A stretch of 34,381 bases of DNA from an uncultured Thiodictyon sp. (GCA_903837595.1 CAILVI010000330.1:1-34381); one strand, 5' to 3'. Shown: positions 15,620-25,006, numbered from the stretch's first letter. The notes: a model not told the origin generated them from the sequence alone. Made by a program: numbers and translations.

Positions 15620-16005
15620 GGGTCAGGCCCCCATGGTCGGACAGGTGCGGGCGGTATACTTGGCGGTAGCCATGGCGAAACCTCTCAAACAGGTTACGTG
15701 GTGGTCAGGGTCCCGGGTCGGTTGGCGCCGTCCCGGGGTCCGTCTATCTCTGGCCAAAGTGTACAACAAACGGCCAAAAATGCCAACGCCTGATATCTAA
15801 TCATGTGTTGGCTTTACTTAAGCATTTGCTCTTATTGTCCTTAGTTGGTGCGCCACGGGTCCGCGGCGCACTGGCGGCGCAGTTCAGAAAAAAACGGCGT
15901 TGTTCGGGGCCGGTTTTGCCGGTCGCGGGTGGGCGGTTTCGTGTGTCTTGGGATCGCTCAACCCGGGGCCGGGTCGGTGCGCTTCGTGGTGGGGTGTTGT
16001 GAGCT
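15620..16005. other. Integrase upstream region
   Basis: No gene supported. A lone GTGCGCCAC at 15848-15856 and GTGTACAACAAA near 15760 repeat motifs seen at the element's left end. The integrase promoter must lie here. Confidence 0.4.
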
Positions 16006-16026
16006 AGTGCGCCGTGAGTGCGCCAC
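16006..16026. repeat. Paired arm-type repeats at the right end
   Basis: AGTGCGCCGT (16006-16015) and AGTGCGCCAC (16017-16026), 11-bp period, about 45 bp inside the att site. This matches the pair at 2319-2339 in sequence, period and orientation. Confidence 0.5.
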
Positions 16027-16029
16027 GAC

Positions 16030-16064
16030 AAAGAAAAAGGGCTTGCCATTTCTGGCAAGCCCTT
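16030..16064 (-). terminator. Strong terminator downstream of tRNA-Thr, supplied by the element
   Basis: Read on the minus strand: a perfect 12-bp stem (AAGGGCTTGCCA and its complement, 16053-16064 with 16037-16048), a 4-base loop, then TTTTTCTTT. It begins 7 bp after the CCA end of the tRNA and lies inside the element. Confidence 0.9.
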
Positions 16065-16070
16065 GATTTA

Positions 16071-16147
<77 letters not shown>

Positions 16148-16318
16148 GCACCGGACTCGGGAGTATAGGGGATGCGCCCCCACGGCTCAACCTGGACGAG
16201 CCAACTTTCCCGTCAGCTCAGCGCTTGGCCCCAGGACAGCCCATGGACCAGGCAGACAGCGGGCGCCAAGGATCGCCCTGGAGGGCGACCTACAGCCCCC
16301 GGCCCGGGAGGTCATCAG
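16148..16318. other. Gap between tRNA-Thr and ispH
   Basis: No gene seen. It should hold the tRNA promoter (minus strand) and the end of the ispH transcript. No clear terminator stem was found. Confidence 0.3.
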
Positions 16319-17272
16319 CTAAACGCCCCCCGTCGCCCCCTCGCCCGCAAGCTCCCGCGGCAGCGGAAACACCATGTGTTCACGGATGCCCGACTGCTCC
16401 TCCACCGCCTGCGCACCCCACTCCCGCAGGCGGGCGATGACCTGCTCGACCAGGACCTCCGGGGCGGACGCGCCGGCGGTCACGCCCACCCGCTGGCCCG
16501 CCGCGATCCACTCGCGCTCGATGTCCTCCGGACCGTCGATGAGCCAGGCCGGGCAGCCCTGCTTTTCCGCCAGCTCCCGCAAGCGGTTGGAGTTGGAGCT
16601 GTTGCGCGAGCCGACCACCAGCAGCAGGTCGCAGCGCCCGGCCAGTTCGCGCACCGCGTCCTGGCGGTTCTGGGTCGCATAGCAGATGTCGCTGCGCTTG
16701 GGACCCTGGATTTGCGGGAAGCGCTCATGCAGGGCCGCGATGATCGCGGCCGCGTCGTCCACCGACAGCGTCGTCTGGGTCACGTAGGCGACCCGCTCCG
16801 GGTCCCGGATCTCAAGGCCAGCACAATCGGCCGCCGACTCCACCAGGTGGATGCGGCCGGTGTCGCCCACGCACTGGCCCAGGGTCCCCTCGACCTCCGG
16901 GTGGCCGCGGTGGCCGATGAGGACGACATCAAGGTCGGCCTTGCAGTGGCGGGCGACCTCCAGGTGGACCTTGGTCACCAGCGGGCAGGTGGCATCGAAC
17001 AGCCTGAAACCGCGCGCCTGGGCCGCGTCGCGCACCGCCTGGGCGACCCCGTGGGCACTGAAGATCAGGGTGGCCCCGGCCGGGACCTCGTCGAGTTCGT
17101 CGATGAAGATGGCGCCGCGCTGCTTGAGTCCTTCGACCACGAAGCGGTTGTGCACCACCTCGTGGCGAACATAGATCGGGGCACCGTAGAGGTCGAGCAC
17201 GCGCTCGACGATGGCGATGGCGCGGTCGACACCGGCACAGAAGCCGCGTGGGTTGGCGAGGAGTATGTCCAA
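16319..17272 (-). CDS. ispH: 4-hydroxy-3-methylbut-2-enyl diphosphate reductase
   Basis: Iron-sulfur enzyme of the last step of the MEP pathway, turning HMBPP into IPP and DMAPP in the cytoplasm. I place the start at the TTG at 17272 because the family begins [19 protein letters not shown] and because the alternative ATG at 17362 would leave only 44 bp to the divergent rimO. The 4Fe-4S cysteines lie in NPRGFCAGV (C12), [12 protein letters not shown] and [12 protein letters not shown]. Other family signatures are [27 protein letters not shown] and TAGASAPE. Length about 317 aa, normal for the family. The next gene, rimO, is transcribed divergently. Confidence 0.93.
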   Translation of the reverse strand: MDILLANPRGFCAGVDRAIAIVERVLDLYGAPIYVRHEVVHNRFVVEGLKQRGAIFIDELDEVPAGATLIFSAHGVAQAVRDAAQARGFRLFDATCPLVTKVHLEVARHCKADLDVVLIGHRGHPEVEGTLGQCVGDTGRIHLVESAADCAGLEIRDPERVAYVTQTTLSVDDAAAIIAALHERFPQIQGPKRSDICYATQNRQDAVRELAGRCDLLLVVGSRNSSNSNRLRELAEKQGCPAWLIDGPEDIEREWIAAGQRVGVTAGASAPEVLVEQVIARLREWGAQAVEEQSGIREHMVFPLPRELAGEGATGGV

Positions 17273-17406
17273 GGCGTTACCGGATAGGCTGGGCGTAAAC
17301 GCCGCATCCTTACGCAATCGCCGGGCCGTCGCAAGGGGGGATTTCCCGGCCGGCGGCCTCATCCGGCCTTCTTTAGCGTTTGTGTCGCCCGCCCCCCGCC
17401 AATACC

Positions 17407-18822
17407 ATGCCCATCAACCCGAGTCGAAGGCCGAGGGCCTTCCACACTCATCCCCGCGATCCCGGAGCCACCCCCTTGGCCACACCAGAGCACACCCCCG
17501 CCCGCCCGCCCCGCATCGGTTTCGTCAGCCTGGGCTGCCCCAAGGCGACGGTGGACTCGGAGCACATCCTGACCCGCCTGCGCGCTGAGGGTTACGAGAT
17601 CACCCCCAGCTACGACGGCGCGCAGCTCGTCATCGTCAACACATGCGGTTTCATCGACGCGGCGGTTGCGGAGTCTTTGGAGGCCATCGGCGAGGCCCTG
17701 GCCGAGAACGGCCGGGTGATCGTCACCGGCTGCCTGGGCGCCCGCGCGGAGCTGGTCCGCCAAGCCCACCCGCGGGTGCTCGCCATCACCGGACCGCACG
17801 ACCTGGACGCGGTGATGAGCGCGGTCCACCACGAACTGCCCGCCCCCCACGACCCCTTCCAGAGCCTGGTGCCGCCCCAGGGCGTGCGGCTCACCCCGCG
17901 TCACTATGCGTATCTGAAGGTCTCCGAGGGCTGCAACCACCGCTGCAGCTTCTGCATCATTCCGAGCCTGCGCGGGGACCTGGTCAGTCGCCCGCTGGGC
18001 GAGGTGCTGACCGAGGCCGAACGGCTGGTGGAGTCCGGGGTGCGGGAGCTGCTGGTCATCGCCCAGGACACCAGCGCCTACGGGCTCGACCTGCGCTACC
18101 GGCCGGACTTCTGGAACGGCCGCCCGCTCAAGACGGACCTGGTCACCCTGGCCCGCTGCCTGGGCGAGCTGCCGGCCTGGGTGCGGATGCACTATGTCTA
18201 CCCCTACCCCCATGTCGATGAGCTGATCCCGTTGATGGCGGACGGGGTGATCCTGCCCTATCTGGATATGCCGCTGCAGCATGGCGCGGAGCGGGTGCTC
18301 AAGGCCATGCAGCGGCCGGCCGCGGCGGAGCGCGTCCTGGAGCGCCTGGAGCGCTGGCGGGCGATCTGCCCGGACCTGGTCCTGCGCAGCACCTTTATCG
18401 TCGGCTTCCCCGGGGAGACTGACGCGGAGTTCGAGACCCTGCTCGACTTCCTCCGCGCCGCGCGCCTGGACCGGGTCGGCTGCTTCCCCTACTCCGCGGT
18501 GGCGGGGGCGACGGCCAATGCCCTGCCCGACCCGGTGCCGGAGGAGGTCAAGCAGGAGCGCCTGGCCCGCTTTATGGAGGTGCAGGCCGAGATCAGCGCC
18601 GAGAAGCTGGCGGGCCGGATCGGGCAGCGGCTCACGGTCCTGGTGGATGAGGTGGGGGACGACGAGGTGATCGCCCGCAGTGTGGGGGACGCCCCGGAGA
18701 TCGACGGCGTGGTCGTCATCCCCGGCGCCTGGGAACTCGACCCGGGCGATTTCATCGAGGTGGTGGTCACCGACTCCGGAGACCATGACCTGTGGGCCGA
18801 GCCGGTGGAGGAGGAGGACTAA
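17407..18822 (+). CDS. rimO: Ribosomal protein uS12 methylthiotransferase
   Basis: 471 residues from ATG 17407. Radical-SAM enzyme that adds a methylthio group to Asp89 of ribosomal protein S12. N-terminal UPF0004 domain with C44 ([12 protein letters not shown]), C80 (NTCGFID) and C109 (TGCLGA) for the auxiliary cluster. The radical-SAM motif is C176-x3-C180-x2-C183 (GCNHRCSFC), followed by IPSLRG. Also present: [36 protein letters not shown] and a C-terminal TRAM-like domain ending near [15 protein letters not shown]. The leading ~30 residues before [12 protein letters not shown] are a poorly conserved extension. Followed after 3 bp by the decarboxylase gene, so probably co-transcribed. Confidence 0.93.
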   Translation: MPINPSRRPRAFHTHPRDPGATPLATPEHTPARPPRIGFVSLGCPKATVDSEHILTRLRAEGYEITPSYDGAQLVIVNTCGFIDAAVAESLEAIGEALAENGRVIVTGCLGARAELVRQAHPRVLAITGPHDLDAVMSAVHHELPAPHDPFQSLVPPQGVRLTPRHYAYLKVSEGCNHRCSFCIIPSLRGDLVSRPLGEVLTEAERLVESGVRELLVIAQDTSAYGLDLRYRPDFWNGRPLKTDLVTLARCLGELPAWVRMHYVYPYPHVDELIPLMADGVILPYLDMPLQHGAERVLKAMQRPAAAERVLERLERWRAICPDLVLRSTFIVGFPGETDAEFETLLDFLRAARLDRVGCFPYSAVAGATANALPDPVPEEVKQERLARFMEVQAEISAEKLAGRIGQRLTVLVDEVGDDEVIARSVGDAPEIDGVVVIPGAWELDPGDFIEVVVTDSGDHDLWAEPVEEED

Positions 18823-18825
18823 GCG

Positions 18826-21273
18826 ATGCAGCGGCGTGAATTCATCGTCGGCGCCGCCACCAGCGGCCTGGTGTTGGCCAGTGACGCGGCGCTGGCCCGC
18901 AGCGCGCCGCGCACACCCCGTGACGCAACGCCGCTCGCCCAACCCCCGGCGAGCGCGTGCCTTCCCGGCACCGCGCCCAAAGTGGCCGGTAGTGCCGACC
19001 CCCTGGCCATGCGGGCGCTGCTGGTTTCCGACACACTCGCCCAGGACACGGCCCTGGGCCGGCGCACCAGCGAGTTGCGCGCCGAGCTGGAGCGGCGGCA
19101 GGTGGTGGTGGTCACATCCGCCCAGGCGGACGACGCCCGGGCCATCGTCGGAGCCGATCCGGCGCTCCAGTGCGTGCTGCTCGACTGGGATCTCGCGGGC
19201 GACTACCACACCGGGTCCATGGCGGTCCTGGACGCGGTGCGGGCGCACAACGCCGAGGTACCGGTGTTTCTGCTGGCGGACCGCACCAGCGCCTCGGCCA
19301 TCCCGCTGGCGGCGATGCAGGGCGCCGACGACTTCATCTGGATGCTGGAGGACACCACCGACTTCATCGGCGGACGCATCGTCGCCGCCATCGAGCGCTA
19401 TCGCGCCCGCATCCTGCCGCCGATGTTCAAGGCCCTGGTGGACTTCTCGCGGGTCTATGCCTATTCCTGGCACACCCCCGGCCACAGCGGCGGCACTGCC
19501 TTCCTCAAGTCCCCGTCGGGGCGCGCCTTCCATGCCTTTTTCGGCGAGTCGCTGCTGCGCTCCGATCTCTCGCCCGCGGTGGGCGAGCTCGGCTCACTGC
19601 TAGACCACTCCGGCCCCATCGGCGCCGGGGAGCGCAACGCCGCCCGGGTCTTCGGCGCCCACCGAACCTATTACGTCACCAACGGCTCATCGGCCTCCAA
19701 CCGCGTCATCCTGATGGCGAGCGTCATCCGCGACCAGGTTGCGCTGTGCGACCGCAATTGCCATCGGTCGGTGGAACACGGCATGACCATGTCGGGGGCC
19801 ATCCCGACCTATCTGATCCCGTCGCGCAACGCGCTGGGTCTGATCGGGCCGATCCGCCCGGAGCGACTCAGCGCCGCGGCCATCAAGGCCGCCATCGCCG
19901 CCAACCCGCTGGTGACCGGCCCGGTCGACCCGACCCCGGTCCATGCGGTGATCACCAATTCCACCTATGACGGCCTCTGTTACCACGTCGGGCGGGTGGA
20001 GGAGCTGCTGGGCGCGAGCGTCGACCGCCTGCACTTCGACGAGGCCTGGTACGGCCATGCCCGCTTCAACCCGCTGTACCGCGACCGCCACGCCATGCAC
20101 GGCGACCCGGCCAAGCGCGGCGCGGACCAGCCGACCGTCTTCGCCACCCAATCCACCCACAAGCTCCTGGCCGCATTGTCGCAGGCGTCCATGATCCATG
20201 TGCGCGACGGCCGCCGACCCATCCCACATGAGCGCTTCAACGAGGCGTTCATGATGCACGCCTCCACCTCCCCGCTCTATCCGCTGATCGCCTCGCTCGA
20301 TTGCTCGGCGGCCATGATGGACGGGCCGGGCGGGCTCGCACTCACCACCGAAGCCATCCGCGAGGCGGTCGACTTCCGCCAGGGCCTGGGGCGGTTGGGG
20401 GCCGAGCTGAAGACCAAGGGCGACTGGTTCTTCTCGGTCTGGCAGCCGGAGACCATCACCGACCCCGGAACCGGCCGGTCCCTGCCCTTCCACCTGGCGC
20501 CCGCGGAGCTGCTCACCACCAACCCGGCCCCCTGGGTCCTGCGCCCCGGGGCGGCCTGGCACGGCTTCGGCGATATCGCCGACGGCTATTGCCTGCTCGA
20601 CCCCATCAAGGTCTCGGTGGTCACACCCGGCATCTCGCCCACCGGGGCACTGGGCGACCATGGCATCCCCGCAGCCGTCGTCACCGCCTTTCTGGACGCC
20701 CAGGGGATCGTGGCCGAGAAGACCACCGACTTCACCATGCTCTTTCTGTTCTCGCTCGGTATCACCAAGGGCAAGTGGGGAACGCTGATCAATGCCTTTC
20801 TGGACTTCAAGCGCCATTACGACGCCAATACGCCGCTCGCCGCCACCCTGCCGGCCCTGGTCGAATCCACCGGCACGCGCTATGCGGGCCTGGGCCTCAA
20901 GGACCTGTGCGACACCCTCTATGCCGCCATGCGCGAATTGCGCACTACCGGCCTGATGGCAGAGGCCTTCTCCGTACTGCCGCGCCCCTCCGTGAGCCCG
21001 GTGCGCGCCTACGAGTCACTGGTGCGCGGGCAGGTGAAGGCGCTACCTTTGCAGGACCTGGCCGGGCGCGTGGTCGCGACCGGGGTCGTGCCCTACCCGC
21101 CCGGCATACCGCTGCTGATGCCCGGGGAGGAGGCGGGGGCGGCGGATGGGCCGGTACTGGGGTATCTCAAGGCGCTGGAGGCCTTTGATGCGCGGTTTCC
21201 TGGGTTTACGCATGATACGCATGGGGTCGAGGTGGTTGAGGGGGGGTATCGGGTGTTGTGTTTGGAGGGGTGA
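18826..21273 (+). CDS. Orn/Lys/Arg decarboxylase with twin-arginine-type N-terminus
   Basis: 815 residues from ATG 18826, with a strong GGAGGAGGAGG upstream and only 3 bp after rimO, so the start is firm. The body is a PLP-dependent basic amino-acid decarboxylase: receiver/wing-like N-domain (RALLVSDTLAQDTA, VLLDWDL), then SWHTPGHSGGTAFLKS, FGAHRTYYVTNGSSASN, DRNCHRSVEHG, NSTYDGLCY, FDEAWYGHARF and TQSTHKLLAALSQ with the Schiff-base lysine K446. Such enzymes make cadaverine, putrescine or agmatine and resist acid stress; which substrate cannot be told from sequence alone. Unusually, the protein opens MQRREFIVGAATSGLVLAS, fitting the RRxF twin-arginine signal with Ala-rich cleavage region (AALARSA). 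Periplasmic location would be exceptional for this family. Confidence 0.9.
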   Translation: MQRREFIVGAATSGLVLASDAALARSAPRTPRDATPLAQPPASACLPGTAPKVAGSADPLAMRALLVSDTLAQDTALGRRTSELRAELERRQVVVVTSAQADDARAIVGADPALQCVLLDWDLAGDYHTGSMAVLDAVRAHNAEVPVFLLADRTSASAIPLAAMQGADDFIWMLEDTTDFIGGRIVAAIERYRARILPPMFKALVDFSRVYAYSWHTPGHSGGTAFLKSPSGRAFHAFFGESLLRSDLSPAVGELGSLLDHSGPIGAGERNAARVFGAHRTYYVTNGSSASNRVILMASVIRDQVALCDRNCHRSVEHGMTMSGAIPTYLIPSRNALGLIGPIRPERLSAAAIKAAIAANPLVTGPVDPTPVHAVITNSTYDGLCYHVGRVEELLGASVDRLHFDEAWYGHARFNPLYRDRHAMHGDPAKRGADQPTVFATQSTHKLLAALSQASMIHVRDGRRPIPHERFNEAFMMHASTSPLYPLIASLDCSAAMMDGPGGLALTTEAIREAVDFRQGLGRLGAELKTKGDWFFSVWQPETITDPGTGRSLPFHLAPAELLTTNPAPWVLRPGAAWHGFGDIADGYCLLDPIKVSVVTPGISPTGALGDHGIPAAVVTAFLDAQGIVAEKTTDFTMLFLFSLGITKGKWGTLINAFLDFKRHYDANTPLAATLPALVESTGTRYAGLGLKDLCDTLYAAMRELRTTGLMAEAFSVLPRPSVSPVRAYESLVRGQVKALPLQDLAGRVVATGVVPYPPGIPLLMPGEEAGAADGPVLGYLKALEAFDARFPGFTHDTHGVEVVEGGYRVLCLEG

Positions 21274-21560
21274 GGCTGGGTTTGGTGGTTGGTTGGCCGC
21301 GAGTCGGGCAGCCGCCAGCAGTCATTCCGGCCGGGACGCCGGAATCCGGGCCAGGGATGGTACGCTGAGAGCACGCGGGGGCTCTACTGGCTGCTGCATG
21401 CCCGCCGGGGATGTTGACAAACCGTGCAAGATTTGATCGACTACCAGCGACCCGCAGTGTTACGGGGTAGTTCGTCCGCAGAAATGTAGTTAGGCAATCC
21501 AGAAAGCTCATTGATGTTCAGCAGAAAAAACAACATGATCAAGATCACAAGGATTTCGAA
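21274..21560. repeat. Intergenic region with a REP-type palindrome
   Basis: ATTCCGGC (21324-21331) pairs with GCCGGAAT (21338-21345). Similar GTCATTCCGG starts near 24962. The GC-rich core ends here; the sequence turns AT-rich from about 21480. AAGGA at 21549-21553 is the ribosome-binding site of the next gene. No gene supported. Confidence 0.6.
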
Positions 21561-23324
21561 ATGAAAGAAGCAGAACAAAAACAATTAGCACATGACTCAC
21601 CACAAGTTTGTTTATTTGACCTTGAAAAATCCATTTTAGATGCGCTTACAGGAGCGTCGTACAACTGCAATAGCGGCTCATTAGGAAGGCTAGTTCGCGT
21701 TCCAAACAACAAAAGAAACGAACATCATTTTTTGCAACTAAATCATTCGATCCCCGTCAATCTTCATGAGCATGATATAATCGTTTTAAACATGGATTTC
21801 CATGAGAAATCTGATTACAAAGAAAATGAAGTTTCACTCGACAACGTTACCGGCCACTCCATCCATGCATTACTTAGCATATTCCCTGAAAAAATATTTA
21901 ACCCCAGGCCTTACTCTACGCTGGCAGTTTCCAATGAAATTAACAAGATACTAAATAGAGAGTCCATCGTAATAATATTTGCAAGCAGCCAAGAAAGAGT
22001 TATTTACAAAGAAGTAGAGATTACTTCATACGAAAACAAAATCACTAATGAGCGAGAATTGACTAGCACTTGCTTTTATGATGGCTTCCCATATTGCCAC
22101 AACAAAACTGGCCGAAAAGTCAAGTCGCCAGATAAAGCGACAGCAATAACACCTTTACTACTAAAGCACTCGAGCGACACCTCATATGGCTTGGTGTTTG
22201 ATCACCCCACACATTGGGAGGACCATAAACAGGTGAAAGACAATGATTTTATCCCATTACTCATAAATAATGATGGAGAGATTATTTCCTTCTATCACGC
22301 CTACAAAAAGGGAGCCGTTTTTGTCTTTCCATGTATAAATGACAAAAGGTCTTTTTTATTGGAGCTATTTAATAGCTATCTATCAGAAATATTTCCTAAT
22401 TTATTTCCTTATCATAGCCAGTTCGGATGGCTGGATAACGGAGATTACTTGCTTCCAGGCGAATTTAAGTTAATTGAAGAAAAAAGAATAATTGAAAAAC
22501 GCTACTCAAGCGAAATGGAGAAAAATCGCAAGGCCATAGAAAAAATCAAAGACGACTTTAGCTTCCTTCATGATCTGATATCAGAGTCAGGCCATCAACT
22601 CGTTTCTTCTGTTGAGCATTATCTTAAATGGCTAGACTTCCCGAGTGTAATAAATTTCGATGAGACCAATCCAGACATCTTAGAGGAGGATCTCCAAGTC
22701 GACTGTGGAGATAAGCTTTTAGTTGTGGAAATTAAAGGTATCGGCGGAACGTCAACAGATAAGGATTGCTCGCAAATAAGCAAGATTAGATATCGCCGTG
22801 CTGAGCAAAGAAACAAGTTTGATGTATCTGGCTTATATATCGTAAACCATCAACGATATATGCCACCTAAAAAAAGAAATACCCCCCCGTTCACTGAAAA
22901 CCAAATAAAGGACGCACGCTTGGATAAACGCGGATTGCTAACTACTTACGATTTATATAGAGCTTACTTTATGGTAGAAAGTGGAATTTTATCAAAAGAT
23001 GAAGTCCGTGACAGGCTATTTGACTATGGCCTCGTAGAGTTAGAACCAAAAGACCTTATTAGGCTAGGAACTCCCCAAGAGTATTTTATGTCAGGCACTG
23101 TAGCGATACTTAACCTCCGTAATATTAATTTGAAAAACGGCATGGATTTGTTCGTAAAGAAAAATAGCGAATATGAAAAAGTTAAAATTTTATCTATAAG
23201 AATCAACGAGGAAGAAGTAGATCAGGTGACAAATGGAGAAATCGGAATAAAGCTCGACAGGGCAGCAAGAAAGAACTCAGAATTCTTTACAAAGAGGGAG
23301 AAAACTGGCCAGATTCAATTATGA
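21561..23324 (+). CDS. PD-(D/E)XK nuclease-like protein with EF-Tu-type C-terminal barrel
   Basis: 587 residues from ATG 21561 (AAGGA 8 bases upstream). Strikingly AT-rich codons compared with both flanks, which points to recent transfer. Residues about 1-350 match nothing I know. Residues about 335-430 look like a restriction-endonuclease fold: PSVINFDETNPDILEEDLQVD then the DKLLVVEIKGIGG strand, giving D381/D384...E390-x-K392, and a helix-rich tail (QISKIRYRRAEQRNKF). Residues about 512-575 (GTVAILNLRNINLKNGMDL, VKILSIRINEEEVDQVTNG, EIGIKLD) resemble the EF-Tu domain 2 barrel. Sequence reads like a defence or restriction protein; this is inference. No methylase or helicase lies beside it. 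Confidence 0.6.
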   Translation: MKEAEQKQLAHDSPQVCLFDLEKSILDALTGASYNCNSGSLGRLVRVPNNKRNEHHFLQLNHSIPVNLHEHDIIVLNMDFHEKSDYKENEVSLDNVTGHSIHALLSIFPEKIFNPRPYSTLAVSNEINKILNRESIVIIFASSQERVIYKEVEITSYENKITNERELTSTCFYDGFPYCHNKTGRKVKSPDKATAITPLLLKHSSDTSYGLVFDHPTHWEDHKQVKDNDFIPLLINNDGEIISFYHAYKKGAVFVFPCINDKRSFLLELFNSYLSEIFPNLFPYHSQFGWLDNGDYLLPGEFKLIEEKRIIEKRYSSEMEKNRKAIEKIKDDFSFLHDLISESGHQLVSSVEHYLKWLDFPSVINFDETNPDILEEDLQVDCGDKLLVVEIKGIGGTSTDKDCSQISKIRYRRAEQRNKFDVSGLYIVNHQRYMPPKKRNTPPFTENQIKDARLDKRGLLTTYDLYRAYFMVESGILSKDEVRDRLFDYGLVELEPKDLIRLGTPQEYFMSGTVAILNLRNINLKNGMDLFVKKNSEYEKVKILSIRINEEEVDQVTNGEIGIKLDRAARKNSEFFTKREKTGQIQL

Positions 23325-23349
23325 AAATATACAATAAAGGGGTCAATCA

Positions 23350-23455
23350 AGGAGTTCGGAGTTCCGGAGTCGGAGTTCCGAGTTCCGGAGCGGAGTTGGA
23401 GTTCCGGGGACAGTTTACTTAATTCGGGATTAAGGCCAAGAGGGGCCAGGCTCAA
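23350..23455. repeat. GGAGTTCCG mini-satellite and R1 repeat
   Basis: About seven short units of GGAGTTC/CGGAGTT run 23350-23405. They lead straight into R1: GGGGACAGTTTACTTAATTC (from 23405), ending near GGCCAGGCTCAATT. No gene. Confidence 0.65.
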
Positions 23456-23480
23456 TTACAAATCCGAAAAATAAGAGAAT

Positions 23481-23548
23481 GGGGTCAGGTCTTGCAATCA
23501 AGCATTTTCGCATCCTCGCGCGGATGCGCGATTGCAAGAGTCGACCCC
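23481..23548. repeat. R2 repeat (GGTCAGGTCTTGCAA type), copy 1
   Basis: Outer arms GGGGTCAGGTCTTGCAAT and ATTGCAAGAGTCGACCCC; the centre differs from the other copies (GCATCCTCGCGCGGATGC). Imperfect inverted repeat. Confidence 0.7.
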
Positions 23549-23673
23549 GATCTGTGTGTGACCCCGATCTGTGCGAAGTTTTCCGCTGCCGTCACGGTCA
23601 GCGGAAGACTCGGGGATGATGTGAAACACTACCAAGAAAGGGAAGTCACCAGCGCCATCGAGGCCGTCACGAA

Positions 23674-23886
23674 ATGAAAGACAGCGACCGATATCACAAG
23701 TGGGTGGAGTGGAGCGATGAAGATCAAGTGTACATCGGCAAATGCCCGGACCTAATGACTGGCATCCATGGGGACGACCCGGTTTCCCTGTACAGTGAGT
23801 TATGCTCAGTTGTCGAAGATGTAATCATCCATTTCAAGGCGGAGGCCCGGAGTCTTCCAGCAGCCAAGGGCCGTAGGTTGGGGTGA
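23674..23886 (+). CDS. HicB-like antitoxin ending in a REP element
   Basis: 70 residues from ATG 23674. The pattern YHKWVEWSDEDQVYIGKCPDLM, GIHGDDPVSLYSELCSVVEDVI is the HicB beta-sheet/helix fold (RNase-H-like) that neutralises HicA toxins. A start directly at the end of a short upstream frame (ATGA overlap) is seen, but no HicA gene is recognised on either side. The last residues and the stop (GRRLG-TGA) come from the REP palindrome at 23873-23952, so the usual C-terminus may be lost. Could be an orphan or a decaying antitoxin. Confidence 0.6.
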   Translation: MKDSDRYHKWVEWSDEDQVYIGKCPDLMTGIHGDDPVSLYSELCSVVEDVIIHFKAEARSLPAAKGRRLG

Positions 23887-23952
23887 GAAACGAACCCCAA
23901 CATATTTCAGGCAGCGCCCTGACGTTGGGGTTCCTTCGTCACCCCAACCTAC
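23873..23952. repeat. REP palindrome R3 (GTAGGTTGGGGTGA type)
   Basis: Perfect 14-bp arms: GTAGGTTGGGGTGA (23873-23886) and TCACCCCAACCTAC (23939-23952), with inner CGAACCCCAAC/GTTGGGGTTCCTTCG also pairing. Half copies lie at 24675-24703, 29690-29700 and 30319-30350. Confidence 0.8.
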
Positions 23953-24164
23953 AGACTCGCTCAGAGACGAATACGCACGTGAGTTCAACTAAGACGCTGC
24001 GGCTATTTTTGGAGACCTAATAGCAAAACAGTCCATGCACCCGGAAGGAGTGGTCTCATTAGCCCCGCGCAGGGTCAATGGATTAGCAATCAGCCTCGAA
24101 GCGGACAAAAGGCGCCACCCGAAGAATGGGCGCCTGCAAAACCGTTAGCCGTCTAGAGTCCGCC

Positions 24165-24620
24165 ATGATCACGATCGGCACGATCCACACTCCGTACAAG
24201 ACAAAGGAAGACTGTCCTATCCAACCCGCCTTCGCGAGCCAAGAGCCCTCGCGTGTTGAGGTATTCCCTGAGTTTTCCGCTGGCCTTAAGGATGTCGAAA
24301 CGTTTTCGCATATCTACCTTCTCTACCAATTCGACCGTGCCGGTGAAATTCAATTTGTCCGCCCGACCTTCTTGGCCGACACACCTCGTGGCGTTTACGC
24401 ATCGCGTCATCCGAGTCGCCCTAACAACATTGGGTTGTCTGTTTTGCGCTTGCTCCGACGCGAAGACAATGTCTTGTTTGTCGAAGGAGCCGATATGCTC
24501 GATAAAACGCCGCTCTTGGACATCAAGCCATACCTGGCCCAATACGACGCCATCGCGAATGCCAGCGCTGGTTGGACGACTGAACTTCAGTGGCGTGGAA
24601 AGCCCCGGGGGCGCGAATGA
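24165..24620 (+). CDS. trmO: tRNA (t6A37) N6-methyltransferase, TrmO-type (copy 1)
   Basis: 151 residues from ATG 24165. The SAM-dependent enzyme methylates t6A at position 37 of tRNA-Thr. Family signatures: IGTIHTPYKTKEDCPIQPAF at the N-terminus, VETFSHIYLLYQFDRA, PRGVYASRHPSRPNNIGLSVLRLL, EGADMLDKTPLLDIKPYL and a final WRGKPRGRE. Same length as the canonical single-domain TsaA/TrmO (VirR-like) family. TGA overlaps the lipoprotein ATG, so they are coupled. A second copy lies at 29812-30267 with about 20 residue differences. Confidence 0.85.
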   Translation: MITIGTIHTPYKTKEDCPIQPAFASQEPSRVEVFPEFSAGLKDVETFSHIYLLYQFDRAGEIQFVRPTFLADTPRGVYASRHPSRPNNIGLSVLRLLRREDNVLFVEGADMLDKTPLLDIKPYLAQYDAIANASAGWTTELQWRGKPRGRE

Positions 24621-24880
24621 AGGCATGGCTAAAGGAACGAGGGTCGAGCGGTCTTTCAGCAAACAGGACCGTCAGTTGGGGTTCCTTCGTCACCCCAGCC
24701 TACGGACTGACTTTGCTCTTCATTTCAGCCTGCACCACCGAGGCTTGGTATGAAGGCGTAAGAACCGGTGCGGAAAACGAGTGCAGGAACCAACCCGGCA
24801 GCGCCGCCGCAGAATGTCTGTCGCGTCTCAACAAGAAGACCTATCAGGAATACGAAAAGGAGCGTCTCGGCGCCAAATAG
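24617..24880 (+). CDS. Small lipoprotein with a REP-encoded N-terminal segment (copy 1)
   Basis: 87 residues from ATG 24617, overlapping the trmO stop (ATGA). Hydrophobic LTLLFISAC gives a lipobox with C39; the mature part (TTEAWYEGVRTGAENECR, then CLSRLNKKTYQEYEKERLGAK) is small and charged, with two further Cys. Residues about 19-30 (VSWGSFVTPAYG) are the translated R3 half-palindrome. A lipoprotein signal normally begins within 20 residues of its Met, so 30 extra residues before the core suggest REP insertion between start and signal. Function unknown; linked to trmO in both copies. Confidence 0.65.
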   Translation: MKAWLKERGSSGLSANRTVSWGSFVTPAYGLTLLFISACTTEAWYEGVRTGAENECRNQPGSAAAECLSRLNKKTYQEYEKERLGAK

Positions 24881-25006
24881 CTGATGTGCCTCTGCTTCAT
24901 CGCAATACCTCAAGCGCAAAGCGGACTACGCCGGAGGTGCCGGGTAAACAGCGCCTTGACCGTCATTCCGGCCGAAGCCCCGGGGCGCACAGCGCCCAAC
25001 ACATGC

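Noticed and set aside
17359-19533. 724-residue minus-strand open frame opposite rimO and the decarboxylase
   Set aside because: Low-complexity Gly/Ala/Val/Gln/His product on the opposite strand of two clearly real genes; a typical high-GC shadow.
23492-23677. HicA-type toxin upstream of the HicB-like gene
   Set aside because: The short frame (ending HYQEREVTSAIEAVTK) has none of the HicA motifs and its first part is R2 repeat sequence.
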